DNA of 64,000 bases from Termitomyces sp. T153 (taxonomy: Eukaryota; Basidiomycota; Agaricomycetes; Agaricales; Lyophyllaceae): contig JACKQL020000025.1 in NCBI GenBank assembly GCA_018296165.2, positions 682,001 to 746,000 on the forward strand, read 5' to 3'. Shown here piece by piece: positions 10,932 through 20,833 of the stretch. Below the pieces are notes generated by a model. The model searched no databases, was not told the origin of the DNA, and saw only the letters and a program-made list of their open reading frames with translations. Every line of letters starts with the position of its first letter. Position 1 is the first letter of the stretch. The translations under genes and the position numbers were made by a program.

Positions 10932-13081
10932 CTAAGAGTTGAGGTCAGCGTCATTGTCAGGCACCTCCATGGAATCCTCCGCCTCCTCCCAGTCTCCTTC
11001 CCCAATGTTGTTCTCCTCCTGCCAGGCCAGGAAGGCCTGACAGTCTTGCCAATATCCCACCAGAGTTGCCAACATTTGCTTGGTGACAGCATAATGGGCC
11101 TGCACTGCTAACAACTCCTCCCTGGCAGCCTCCAGCTTCCTCTGGAACCACCATTCCACTTCAGCTACCCTCTTATCAAAATCCGCTAGCGACACTGCTG
11201 ACATTAGCAGTGTTGGCCAACCCAGATCCTTGCCCAACCACTCCAGCTTGTCGTCGCCAACCTGGTGCAATGGAGTGTCACTCCAGGTCCCCTAGCAAAG
11301 CAGTTAGTGATCAAGAAGATAGCAAAAGGAAAGAACTTACCCATTGTCAGACTTCAACCTCCTTGGCCCTTTCCTCCTCCTTGTCCTCCTTGATGGTGGC
11401 GGGGGCAGCCTCAAACTCTTCCTTGCCCTTGACCTCCATGTTGCTTGCCTCCTGCTCCATCTCAGCAGCCGTTGCTAAGGGAGTCATCTCCCTCATCTCC
11501 ACATCCCCCTCTCCCTCCTCGCTAGCAACCGGTCGAGGTTGCTTAGCACTAGCGACTGACACAGGACTTGCTGCTTGTTTTCGTGCCAGAGGCACTTCGT
11601 TGTTGTTGTCATTGTCGCCACTGTCATTGCCACTGTCCTCATTGCTCTTCACCCACTCCTTACTCTTTGCCTTAGCACCCCCACTACTCCCACTCGTCAC
11701 CTCCTCCTGCAATGTTGGCAAGCTCAAGCTAGAAGGCTTGAGCTTGATGGACTCCCCTCTTCTTGCTAACTCCCGCTGTTGCTCTATGAAAGCCCTTGCG
11801 TTCCTTACCGATGCCACCTTCATTGCTATCTTCTTAGCAAACTTGCCACCAGTACTCCTTGACGACCATCTGCTGTGCAAGCAGCTTTTCCTTGTGCTGT
11901 TGCAACAATAACAGGGCTGGACCCCCATGGGGTACCAGCAGCCCTCTGGGTCATTATTGGCCTAGCAGTTGTCACACTAGAGGAAGTTGTTAGTGACAAA
12001 GAAAGAAACAATTGCTAAGTGCTTACTGCTCCTTGCGTGCGCTTAGACTCTTGATGCTTCTCTAGCAACACCATTACCTTTCCTTTTGCCTTCTCCAACT
12101 TCACCCCAGCTCCCAGGCCAGTGTCCACCACTGTCAAGGGTTTTTGCCAATGCAGAAGGGTTGCCAAGCACTTATCAGTAAATGTTTCTTCAATTTGTTC
12201 CTGCAAAAACAGTTAGCGACCATTGCCAAGAGTTAGAAAAAAAAAAAGAAGAAGACTCACCTCAATATCCTCGTCATCCTTGTCTTGTGCCTTTGCTTTC
12301 CCCTTCCCTTTGCTCCTCAGAGTTGTTGCCAATCATGGCAACATCGCCAACCCCCTAGCGACACCGCCAGCTGCTGCCTTGGGAGTTGAGGGGCCTGCCT
12401 CTTGAATGTCCCCATGATTTGCCACCTCCTTGCCCCCGCAACCCTCACTCCATCCCTCCCCCCTCGCCACCGCTAATGCACCTACCGGGTGCTGGAAGAA
12501 GAACTGGTCATTTGGTGACAAGTCTTCAAAAAGCTGACATACTTTAGTGGTGTTGCTAGTGCTAGTGACTGCCAGGGCACTTACCATCATTCCTGCTGTA
12601 AGGTTGTTCATTAGGAACTCCAAAGAGCGATTGACTGGCACCTAGCAATCATGTTAGAAATGTCACTAAGAGAAGAAAAGAAGAGACTTATGAAGTGGAT
12701 ATCAAATGGGTGAACCCATTCCTCCCCCTTGTACTGCTTGTATAGTTGGCAACACTCCCTCTTGACAGTTGCCAACTCTGGCCACTCAATCCCACTCCCC
12801 GCAGTCTTGAACCACTGCAGCCACATCTGAAAGATAGTGGTAACCACCAAGCAAGGATCCTTCGCCAAGGAAGCATGAGCCACAGTGAGCAATCAGTCAA
12901 CACATTCCAGGAAGGCACAGGCCATCATAGTCTTTTCGAACTGAGAGGCAAGATTGGACATAGCAATAAGATTGAAATTGTAGTGGAGAGTAAATGAGAA
13001 GAAAGTGGGGATGATGAAGTTTAAGCAATACTGCCAGCCATTTTTATTTGAATCCCTCTGGCACACAGACCAAGTGATCAA
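10932..13081 (-). pseudogene. Antisense accessory ORFs inside element A
   Basis: Between pol and the element's 3' end, the minus strand carries a run of related-looking open segments: 12893-13081 and 12611-12892 (one frame, separated by a TGA), 12333-12641, 12015-12206, 11347-11928 and 10932-11270. The product, read from 13081 down, starts with a Trp/Phe-rich part (FQMWLQWFKTAGSGIEWPEL) and passes to a short Cys cluster (PCYCCNSTRKSC), a highly charged Lys/Glu/Asp/Ala-rich stretch and a C-terminal helix-rich acidic tail. Intron-like GT..AG borders separate some segments, so it looks like a spliced gene transcribed against gag-pol. Function is unknown. Antisense ORFs at this place are known in some plant Gypsy elements (Grande, RIRE2). 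Confidence 0.6.
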
Positions 13082-13111
13082 GCATGTGATTTTGGGGTTG
13101 ACTGAGGACAG

Positions 13112-13128
13112 TCAATATTTCAGTATGG
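13112..13128 (+). promoter_or_regulatory. Candidate polypurine tract and inversion breakpoint
   Basis: The element A internal region ends in GTATGGAGGG. In the inferred ancestral order this purine run was followed directly by TGATGAG of the 3' LTR, so it fits a plus-strand primer site. In the present arrangement it is joined to the LTR-B start fragment, which marks one inversion breakpoint to within about 15 bp. Confidence 0.5.
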
Positions 13129-13484
13129 AGGGCAGGCCGCATTGATATGTTGATGGGATCAATTGTTGACGCAGTCCATTCCAAGGTTGTCATAATACCC
13201 AAGGTAAGTTGGAGGAGCCAGGGTGTTAAGTCAATGACATGTAATGAGGTCAGGCATGGTGGGAGAGTGGTCCCAGGGGCTCAGGAGATCCAGGGGAAGC
13301 GCCAGCGGCTGCAGGGAAGATGTCAGAGTTGGCCAGGGAGCCATCGGAGTTAGCCGAGAATGTGTCAGAGTTAGCCAGAGTAGGCGCGGAGTGCTGGGGA
13401 AGTTTGATGGAGTGTTGGGGGAGGTTCTGGGGGGATGGGGGTTTGTTGGGCAATGTACGGGGGTCCAGGGAACAGGTCATGACA
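13128..13484 (-). repeat. LTR-B 5' fragment
   Basis: Read on the minus strand it starts TGTCATGACCTG at 13484 and follows solo LTR-B 58743 to about 59094, with many transitions. Open frames on both strands here are also found, mirrored, at 58710-58983 and are LTR sequence, not genes. The bases 13485-13489 are the right target duplication GTTGC. Confidence 0.82.
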
Positions 13485-13489
13485 GTTGC

Positions 13490-13804
13490 TAGAATGTCAC
13501 TAGCAGCTGCTGAAGATCTTAAAGGGAGATCATCCCATGGGTTGAGGGTCTAGGCCACACATGACCATCATGTCATGTAGAACTGGAAAATCTGGAAGTT
13601 TGCCAAAACATAGGAAAGACAGAAATTTGTGCTTAGCAAGAATATGGTCTTATCAATGTCCTCAATCATCTTCACCTGCTCCTCAACCTTGTCCTTGTGC
13701 ATCAATCTATGATCCTCCCTCTTGAACAACCACTTGTTTGGGGTGCACTGCACATCCTCTGAAGTCCAAAGGCTATGTCAATTCCATCCTAAAGAAGGGG
13801 GTAC
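13490..13804 (-). pseudogene. Antisense ORF remnant before LTR-C
   Basis: The minus strand carries a short open frame (13568-13753) with a polar helical segment ending in LSYVLANFQIFQFYM. It lies directly upstream of a purine-rich run and the putative start of LTR-C, the same position that the antisense frames hold in element A. No family was recognised. It is probably the 3' internal end of a third LTR element into which LTR-B inserted. Confidence 0.35.
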
Positions 13805-14130
13805 TGTCATAAATGCCTTGCTCACAACACTAGTCCAATTCAAATCTTGACCACCCTCAATTTCTCTTCCAAAACCTTGTCTCATTTTATCATTGTTATC
13901 TATCCTTCCCCCACCTTCCTTTCATCATTTCTTCAACATTTCCTCAATTATCCTTATATACTTACCCTGTCTCTTTGCTTTATCTTAGTCAGTTTTGTTC
14001 CTCTTGTTTTACTCATTTGATTCATTACAGACATTCAGTCATATAAAAAACCTAGTTACTACTCTGTATTCAACATAGCATCAACACAGTGTTTTCCCTG
14101 CACTTGCTCAGCCTCTAAGTCTTCTTTCAG
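13805..14130 (+). repeat. Probable LTR remnant (LTR-C)
   Basis: The run GAAGGGGGTAC is followed by TGTCATAAATGCC at 13805, which is how a polypurine tract meets an LTR. The next 300 bp are CT-rich with a TATA-like stretch (CTTATATACTT near 13953). No second copy or target duplication was found, so the right end is only approximate. Confidence 0.4.
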
Positions 14131-15070
14131 CCCTCCCATTGCCCTCATATCTCTTATCATATCTTATTCAATCTCTGACCTTATCTCATATCTTAACATG
14201 GATCCACCAGACAGTGCCTCAATGGTACCACTCCTATTTGATTCCTGACAACATCAAAAAGGAGGGACTACTCTATGCATTCAATTGGCACCTTGAGCTT
14301 GAGATCTGTTTTGAGGCTTTCCTCAGAAAGCTACTTGAATCAAACCTGATTATGATGATCAAAAGAGTAGCAAAAGAAGAGCACCATTCCTGAGGCATGC
14401 TGCAGGAGATCTGGGTTGAGCAACCTGTTACCCATCATTAAGCACTGGCTTTGACAAGAGACATTGAATTACCTTGTCCAAAGTATGTGGGAGCAAATGT
14501 CTGATGGACTGACCTGCAGGTCAAATGAAATTTACAACATCCCTTCACAAACTTTGTGATGTATCAGTGGAGCCTATGGTGAAGAGCCAGATTGTCCATG
14601 AAACTGTTGGCCTTGAGAGTGAAGAGCTCGACACTGCTGATGAAATCTGGTACTGTGCCAGTGCTGCATCGATCATTGAAGGAGAAGATGACCGATTGTG
14701 CGTGGGTACAGTTGAAGAAAATAATTGTGCCTACCATGATGATGGGGAGATACCTAACGGGGGTAAATTAGAACCTTATTCTAGCCCGTTGTTTACGCAA
14801 AACGCAAAAACGGGCCATTCTGAGGGCCCAAAAATTTCGAAGTATTGGTAACAACCCGTCCCCCGCTATGCGCTATGTGGAGGTAAATAAGACACTTTTT
14901 GGACCATACTCCGCTATATTTATATCCCCTTATGGACATAAATAGAAATTTGTCAAGGGTCGGGTAAAAGATATGGCCGAATCTTACGTAATACAAGCAT
15001 AGCCGTATTTACTCAACTTGTTACTTCAAGTGAATCTACGCGTGATATATAGGGGCCCCTTCCTGATGCA
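14131..15070. other. Degenerate transposon-flank DNA, no supported gene
   Basis: Short open frames at 14139-14393 and 14525-14851 have no recognisable motif and differ in frame. From about 14860 base composition changes to normal host-like DNA. A GCCCGTT...AACGGGC inverted pair at 14786-14817 could form a hairpin. The stretch ends at the MFS gene start. Confidence 0.4.
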
Positions 15071-17704
15071 ATGGCCGTAATTACGCCTCGTGTCTCAGGC
15101 TTCTGGACTGACACACGAATGTCCAGCTATTATCCTGACGACGAGAGTGACGTTGAACAGCAGAACCTCATAACAGAGCAAGTGGGAGTGGAGTCGGATG
15201 CTCGCACGCCGGTATGATTACTACTCATCGCGTTTAAAAATCTGGAAGTAAATGCAGCGTGATTGTAGCTAGACAAAACTATAGACCGCATCGGAATGGG
15301 AAGCTACCAATGGACGCTGTTGTCGTTGTGTGGATTCGGTGAGTGGTGATATTGTGCGTCAGCCTTTTGAAAACTTATAGACCATCTTCAGGTTGGATGG
15401 CAGACAATGTATGCATGTTTTCGTGCGTTCTATGAAGCTATTCAACTTGTGTTAGATGTGGATCCAAGCAGTGGCTATTATCCTACCTCGTATACAGATA
15501 CACTATGATGGTCCGTCATTCCCAGATTGAGGAACTTTCTCCTCAACCTTCAATGTAGTGCCGGACAGCTATATAGGCAGTCTTTCATCTACAATGTTTG
15601 CTGGGATGATGTTTGGAGCAATTGGTTGGGGAACTTGTGTGTCGTGTCATGTATTGCCGAAATAACGATTTCTGACCAATAGCGCAGGCTCCGACATTCT
15701 GGGGCGTAGCGCCGCATTTAACGCAACGCTGTGTTTCACGGCCGTTTTTGGCCTTCTAGCATCTTTTGCCAACTCATTCACTAGCCTCTGCGTCATATTG
15801 TTCTTCCTTGGGAGCGCTGTTGGGGTAGGTATCGACAAGGCAACTATGAAACTCTGTTAACATCATTTCAGGGCTCCATGCCGACAGATGGAACGCTTCT
15901 CCTGGAACACATGCCTAAATCTAAACAGTATCTCGTGACGGCATTGTCTGTCTTCTTCTCTGTCGGTGCCGTGTTATCAGCGGTCGTCGCACTTATTGTC
16001 ATACCTGGCAACTCATGTCTTCCCAACCAACCTTGCAATGTAGATGTCGACAATCAAGGCTGGAGACATCTCCTCGCGGCTCTTGGACTCATAGTACGCT
16101 TCGCCTATCTTGGGATGTAACACACAATCTAACCTACTTATAGACGCTTTCGATGTTCATCGCACGTATTCTCTTTTTCCGCCTACACGAATCCCCTCGC
16201 TATCTCGTTCACGCTGGTCGACATCTAGAAGCCATCGAGTCTCTTCAAATGATCTCCCGTTTCAATGGGTCAGATCTCACCCTTGAACTTGAAGATGTGC
16301 AAGATCAACCCTATTCACTCCCACAAGCACCTGAAACATTTGCTGTCCCGATACCACGCCCAAACTTCAAAAACAATGAGTCTCGCCCACGTCCAACCTC
16401 TACTACCATCTTCAGCGCCACGGATGTCGATGGAAATTGCCCCCCGATGTCAAGTTCGCCCCCAAATGCGGCGCGACCTGCCTTGGCCACGCAATACAAT
16501 TCCACTGACGCTGCACCTAGCATGCTCGATGGACACTCCTTTACTACCCCTGCAGAAGCACACACTCCTGTCTTTCCTGAGGCAACAAATTCCTCGGAAC
16601 ACTCATCAAATGGTTGTGAGACAGATAGCAAACCCCCATCGCCTGTGGTCTCTCCTACACTTCCACAGCCTGCACTCCGTCCTCCGCGACGCGGTCTATT
16701 GCCCGGAAACCGGAGTAGTCGTGTCTCATCAGTATACGAGCGGCGCTTCTGCGAGTCCCTGCCGCAGTTTATGAGGAAACCGCTGTCGGCGTGGTGGGAT
16801 CGAATGATGATGGTATTGTCGCCCGAATGGTTGCGGACGACATTGTCAGTCTGGTCAGCGTGGTGTGCCATGTCCCTTGGTGAGTACTGTTTTCTTGATC
16901 ATATGTTTGGTGATCTAAATGAAACACTGATATGGTTTCGTAGCATTTACGATGTTCAATGTCTTCCTTCCAAAACTTCTAGAGACGAGACCGGAGTCGG
17001 AGAACGTAGTTGTGACCGAAACAAAGAGCTTAGAAGAATCGTTGTGGGATGTGGTTATCTTTACCATCGGGGGGTGTCCTGGTGCCATCGTAAATTATCA
17101 ATTCACATTTGCCACAATCCTACTCAACTTTTCGTAGCTCGGGGCGTGGCTGATAGAATCACCGCTGGGTCGTAGGTGGTCCTTGGCGGGGAGCACGTTT
17201 ATTACAGCATTCTTTTGTGTAGTATTCGTCGGGGTTGAGTCGTCGTGGGCGGTGAGGGCGAGTACTGTTGGGATTAGCTTGAGCGCAACGGTCAGTGGTT
17301 TTCCTGTTCGTCTTCTCCAAAGCTCACTTTCTTTTATAAGGCAATGTGGGCTGTACTCTATGGTTGGACCCCAGAGATCTTTGGGACGAAAGGTATGTGT
17401 GACAATTGACAGGAGGTTGGAAGATTGGTCACGACTTTTCTCTAGTTAGAGGAACAGCCTGTGGAATCGCTTCGGCCCTCTCGCGAATGTGAGTCTTTCT
17501 TCATGCTGGAAATCACGACTTATCTCCTTGTGTAGTGGTGGCATGATCGCTCCTATGCTTGGTGGAATACTTCTCATGATCAACCGCTCCATTCCCGTCT
17601 ACACTAGTGTCATCGTCTTCATGTTTGCCGGCTTCTGCGTATTGCTAATTCGCGAGAACCAAAACGATCGTTGTCCCAAAGATGAACGCATAGTCGTTCA
17701 CTAG
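15071..17704 (+). CDS. MFS transporter, SV2-like/organic solute carrier
   Basis: Thirteen exons give a closed frame of 672 aa: 15071-15211, 15269-15338, 15392-15408, 15456-15510, 15559-15636, 15688-15824, 15872-16093, 16144-16879, 16944-17089, 17138-17290, 17341-17392, 17446-17488, 17536-17704. The first helix region reads DRIGMGSYQWTLLSLCGFGW, the mark of fungal SV2-like major facilitator proteins, and later helices are evident (LCFTAVFGLLASFANSFTSL; PMLGGILLMINRSIPVYTSV). Between helices 6 and 7 there is a long Ser/Pro-rich cytosolic loop (about 180 residues, encoded in exon 8). Twelve helices are expected; substrate unknown. One exon is only 17 nt. Expected location is a cell or organelle membrane. 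It converges with the Rid gene downstream. Confidence 0.85.
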
Positions 17705-17880
17705 CCAATGCGAGGATGTCTGTACTCAGCCTCGTATGAAATGTGTACATTGACATTACATATTTGTATTGTATTGCTCCTCTAGTGTCGTACTTGATAA
17801 TCGTAATCATCGCATCTCTGAAAGCTGCGACAGCCAACTTCGATCTGCAATAGTTATTATCAAAGGTAAATCCTCAGGAC

Positions 17881-18291
17881 TCATGTACCGTGATACATAT
17901 TAGACACTATCGCATCTGCTTCAATCTCGATCTTCATCTCCGCTCTCACAAATTGCGCACCAACGATCATCGTCGCCGCAGGCCCAATATCTCCAAAGTT
18001 CTCTTTCAACGCACGCCCTACATCATCGATATCCTCGTCCGCTGCCACGAACATCCTTACACGCATCACATCCTGACGATTTCCGCCTAGGGCTTCAATC
18101 GCACGCATGATCTCGGAAAAAATTTTGAGTGCCTGCTCGTATGTAGACTCAGGATGTTGCACGACACCTGTAGCGGGGTCGATCGAGGTGGTGCCCGAGA
18201 CGAAGATGAAGGGACCGCGGCGTACGGCTCTGGAGTACCCGAATTGAGCTTCGTAGGGATTGGCAGTAGCATATCGTTGGGTTTGAGTCAT
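17881..18291 (-). CDS. Rid/YjgF/UK114-family protein
   Basis: Single-exon gene of 136 aa, the usual length of the family. The N-terminal half has the pattern YSRAVRRGPFIFVSGTTSID and the C-terminal strand reads KIEIEADAIV, both diagnostic. Canonical RidA enzymes hydrolyse reactive enamine/imine intermediates and need an Arg in a PARS-type motif; here the corresponding place reads GPAATMIV, without Arg. It is therefore probably one of the Rid subgroups with another or unknown reaction. Trimeric and cytosolic by family. It ends 176 bp from the converging MFS gene. Confidence 0.88.
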   Translation of the reverse strand: MTQTQRYATANPYEAQFGYSRAVRRGPFIFVSGTTSIDPATGVVQHPESTYEQALKIFSEIMRAIEALGGNRQDVMRVRMFVAADEDIDDVGRALKENFGDIGPAATMIVGAQFVRAEMKIEIEADAIVSNMYHGT

Positions 18292-18674
18292 GTGAAGGAT
18301 CGGGAAAGAGACACTTTTGAAGCTTGGAGCCTGGAATGAGATTCTCGATATGTTTTGTCCCCCTTGTTTTCCTGCCCAAAAGAGCCAGATAGATAATAAT
18401 CTCGTAGTGAGATCAGATGGCTTGAGGTATTCGCCGCAAACTCATGTGACAACCCTCAGGCGGACAATAATTTTCCATTCCCAATCAAATCTTCTTACAA
18501 GGACTTTTGGACACTGTAACTCTAGTTGAGCATCTCCTCCTGAATACTGTTTTGACCTGGTCGTTTGCCAGTGGTCGGCCCACCTGTCATCAACCCCACA
18601 CTGCCCGTAGGACGAGTTCAGATGAGATCATGTAAATTGATTGCTTTGATATGATGTAACACGCGCTCTTCAAG
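18292..18674. other. Intergenic, upstream of Rid gene
   Basis: This stretch of about 380 bp separates the start of the Rid gene from the stop of the next minus-strand gene. Short frames here are unsupported. It should contain the Rid promoter and the terminator of the BNR-like gene. Confidence 0.5.
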
Positions 18675-20256
18675 TTAGCCATTTAGGCCGAAGTCAATAA
18701 GTTGAACCGCAGAGGGAGTGGTACCAGTGCTTGTAACTTGATAGAGGACCGAAAGTACTCCACTACTAATCACCCTCGCACGATCAACAGTGACTTCCCC
18801 GAAAGCATTCAAACCTGCCGCCACACCGTCAAATGCAAGCGTCCAATCGGTCCATCCAGATGACTTGCTTGCGGTTACAATCCGTACGAATGGAAGTACA
18901 ACGTAGGCATTGTCCTCACTGTCTAATACGATCTGGGAGCGCCCAACAGCATTGATCGGGAAGGGGATTTCAAACTTTGTGAACGTGCCGTTGGAGGACC
19001 GGTAGAGATGGAAGGCGAACCCGTGTGCGATGCGATCAGCTTCGTAGTTCGTCACACATTGGGTAAAGCGGCCTGACAGAGAAGAGGTGACGTAACTTTC
19101 AAGATTATGTGCGATTTGATACAAGCAAGACATACCTGGGACATATGAAATGATCGCATGAATTTGCCCGCTAGAGTCGACAACCTGTGATTCCTGGTTC
19201 ATAAGACCATGATCGGCATCAAGCTGATCGACAATGATCCCTGCTGTATTGACGTTCATCGGGCTGGAAACCGAAATACCGACTGAGGTACCCGCACTAT
19301 TATGCCAAGTACGGCCTTGAGTATAATGTTCAGTAAGGATCAAGTAGAGTCGATGATTGAGATAAGCCTGTGTCTCTCACCCTTATCGTCCGAGTAGAAG
19401 TAGGTTGTATCGTGGTTTGTTAATCCTCCACTGCTACAGGAGACACCTCCAGCCTGTTCTCTCCATGTACCTGTGACATGCAGGCGGTTCAGCCTGTACG
19501 TGAATCCATGGATATAGAGATTACGTGCAGAACTAGTGACACCGTTGGGAGATGTGTAGGTACCTGACGCTGAAGCCCAGGATCCAACGTTGGTCCACAC
19601 CCCATCGTTGTACTCTGCCAACTGTGTAGCACCGTTACCAGAGACACCAGTACGATATACGAATTGGAGAAGATTGTCAGGAGTCACAACGAACTGAGGA
19701 TATGTTATGGTCCTGAGTTATTTGGAAATCATATTAGATGTATGCCAGAAGGGAAAATGTGTCGGAAAACGCACGTCCCGATGTTTAATGTCCCAAGAGT
19801 GGTGGTGATGGCGCCAAAGCGACTGGCAACCCAACTCGCTCCATTGGTAGCCAAGCCTGCCTCCGAACTCGTATAAAACATCGTTGAGCTATGACAGTCC
19901 ATTGCGACGTGAATTTTATCGTCTGCGGGCGACACACCCAGAACAATGACATTATGCGAGTCACTCGTTGACAGTTTATGTGGGAGTTGTAGCGTCGACC
20001 AACCACCGGCCGGTAGCAGACGGCGTGCAAGTACAACGGTGCCTGACGAGGTGTACCAGGCGGCATATTGATAGTCGGTGTGGGTAAGCACTGCAGAGAG
20101 CTGGAAGGAGTTGACGTTGACTACCCCATCAAAAGAGACAAAAAAGATGCCGTCGGGGTCTAACAAGGAATTGGAAATCAATGATACGCTTGGTGCTGCA
20201 AAGCAAGATGGGAGGAGGCTTGCGCTGAGCCAGAAAATGATGATGGGAAGGAGCAT
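18675..20256 (-). CDS. Secreted BNR-repeat-like protein (BNR_4 type)
   Basis: Four exons, 20256-19775, 19712-19381, 19315-19136 and 19072-18675, close a frame of 463 aa. The protein starts with a signal peptide (MLLPIIIFWLSASLLPSCFA); this Met was preferred over one 20 codons upstream because it places the hydrophobic core at the N-terminus. The body is beta-rich, with recurring Tyr/Trp/Ser/Asp strands such as DSHNVIVLGVSPADDKIHVA, resembling BNR_4 proteins, a sialidase-like propeller family often acting on polysaccharides. No catalytic residues were assigned. It probably acts outside the cell. The next minus-strand gene upstream also encodes a secreted protein. Confidence 0.72.
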
Positions 20257-20833
20257 CGTGATAATAATTGTCGGATAAACGTTGCTATGAAGTTGACGAA
20301 AGAAAAGGCCTGACACGCATGGAGTTGCTGAAGAAGGAAATCTCCCCGAAATTTCGTACTAGAAACGAGAAACGGACCGCTTCGACGTGTTTCGCGTAAT
20401 GCTGTGAAACAGCGGGACCAGATGCTCTGTCAGATGGCCCTGATAGGCGGGCCGAAGGGAGGAACGCGTGGGTGCTTTTCGGATATCCTCAACGTGACAA
20501 TATTCATGTCATAGGTGACGAGAGCATTGAAGGGTATATTGTATATTCACCAGAAAAGAATGATAATATCACAGAAAATACAATTGAGAGGATGAGGATA
20601 TCGCAGAGAGGGGGAATCTATGAAAGGGCGATGAGTACAGTCTATATCAGGGGAATGGCTACATGGTAAATATGTCGAATAAATACATCCAATACCTGCG
20701 TTTGGGCGAGTGATTATCACACGTCGTAATAATAGGCGTAGCCAGAGATAAATAGTCAGAGTCTGGTAACAGTCAAGACGGCGACCAATCCATCCTGGGC
20801 GATGCCATGGTTGACACCTTCATGAGATGGGGT
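20257..20833. other. Intergenic between two secreted-protein genes
   Basis: About 580 bp. A 65-codon frame at 20472 has no motif and an AT-rich composition and is not supported. The region should hold the promoter of the BNR-like gene. Confidence 0.5.

Larger units (their letters stand above)
1375..13489 (-). mobile_element. Solo LTR-B carrying nested element A, internally inverted
   Basis: The complex is bounded by the 5-bp direct repeat GTTGC at 1375-1379 and 13485-13489. Immediately inside are the two ends of LTR-B on the minus strand: TGTCATGACC reading down from 13484, and the decayed TGATA end at 1380. The three LTR-B parts, about 13128-13484 (-), 2513-3145 (+) and 1380-1534 (-), together add up to one copy of the solo LTR at 58743-59876. 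Element A is inserted between the second and third parts. The middle part and most of A are inverted relative to the ends, so the present order is B-end, A LTR, B-middle, A LTR, A internal, B-start. The order and target duplication are seen directly; the history is inference. Confidence 0.8.

Noticed and set aside
11210..11911. 233-codon plus-strand frame, Leu/Ser-rich
   Set aside because: It is the complement of the antisense Lys/Glu/Ala-rich segment and its composition is a mirror of that.
13147..13553. Several overlapping frames on both strands
   Set aside because: All lie in the LTR-B 5' fragment and appear again at 58710-58983.
14786..14820. Hairpin-forming GCCCGTT/AACGGGC pair as a Helitron 3' end
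   Set aside because: No CTRR end or rolling-circle gene nearby; coincidence is likely.
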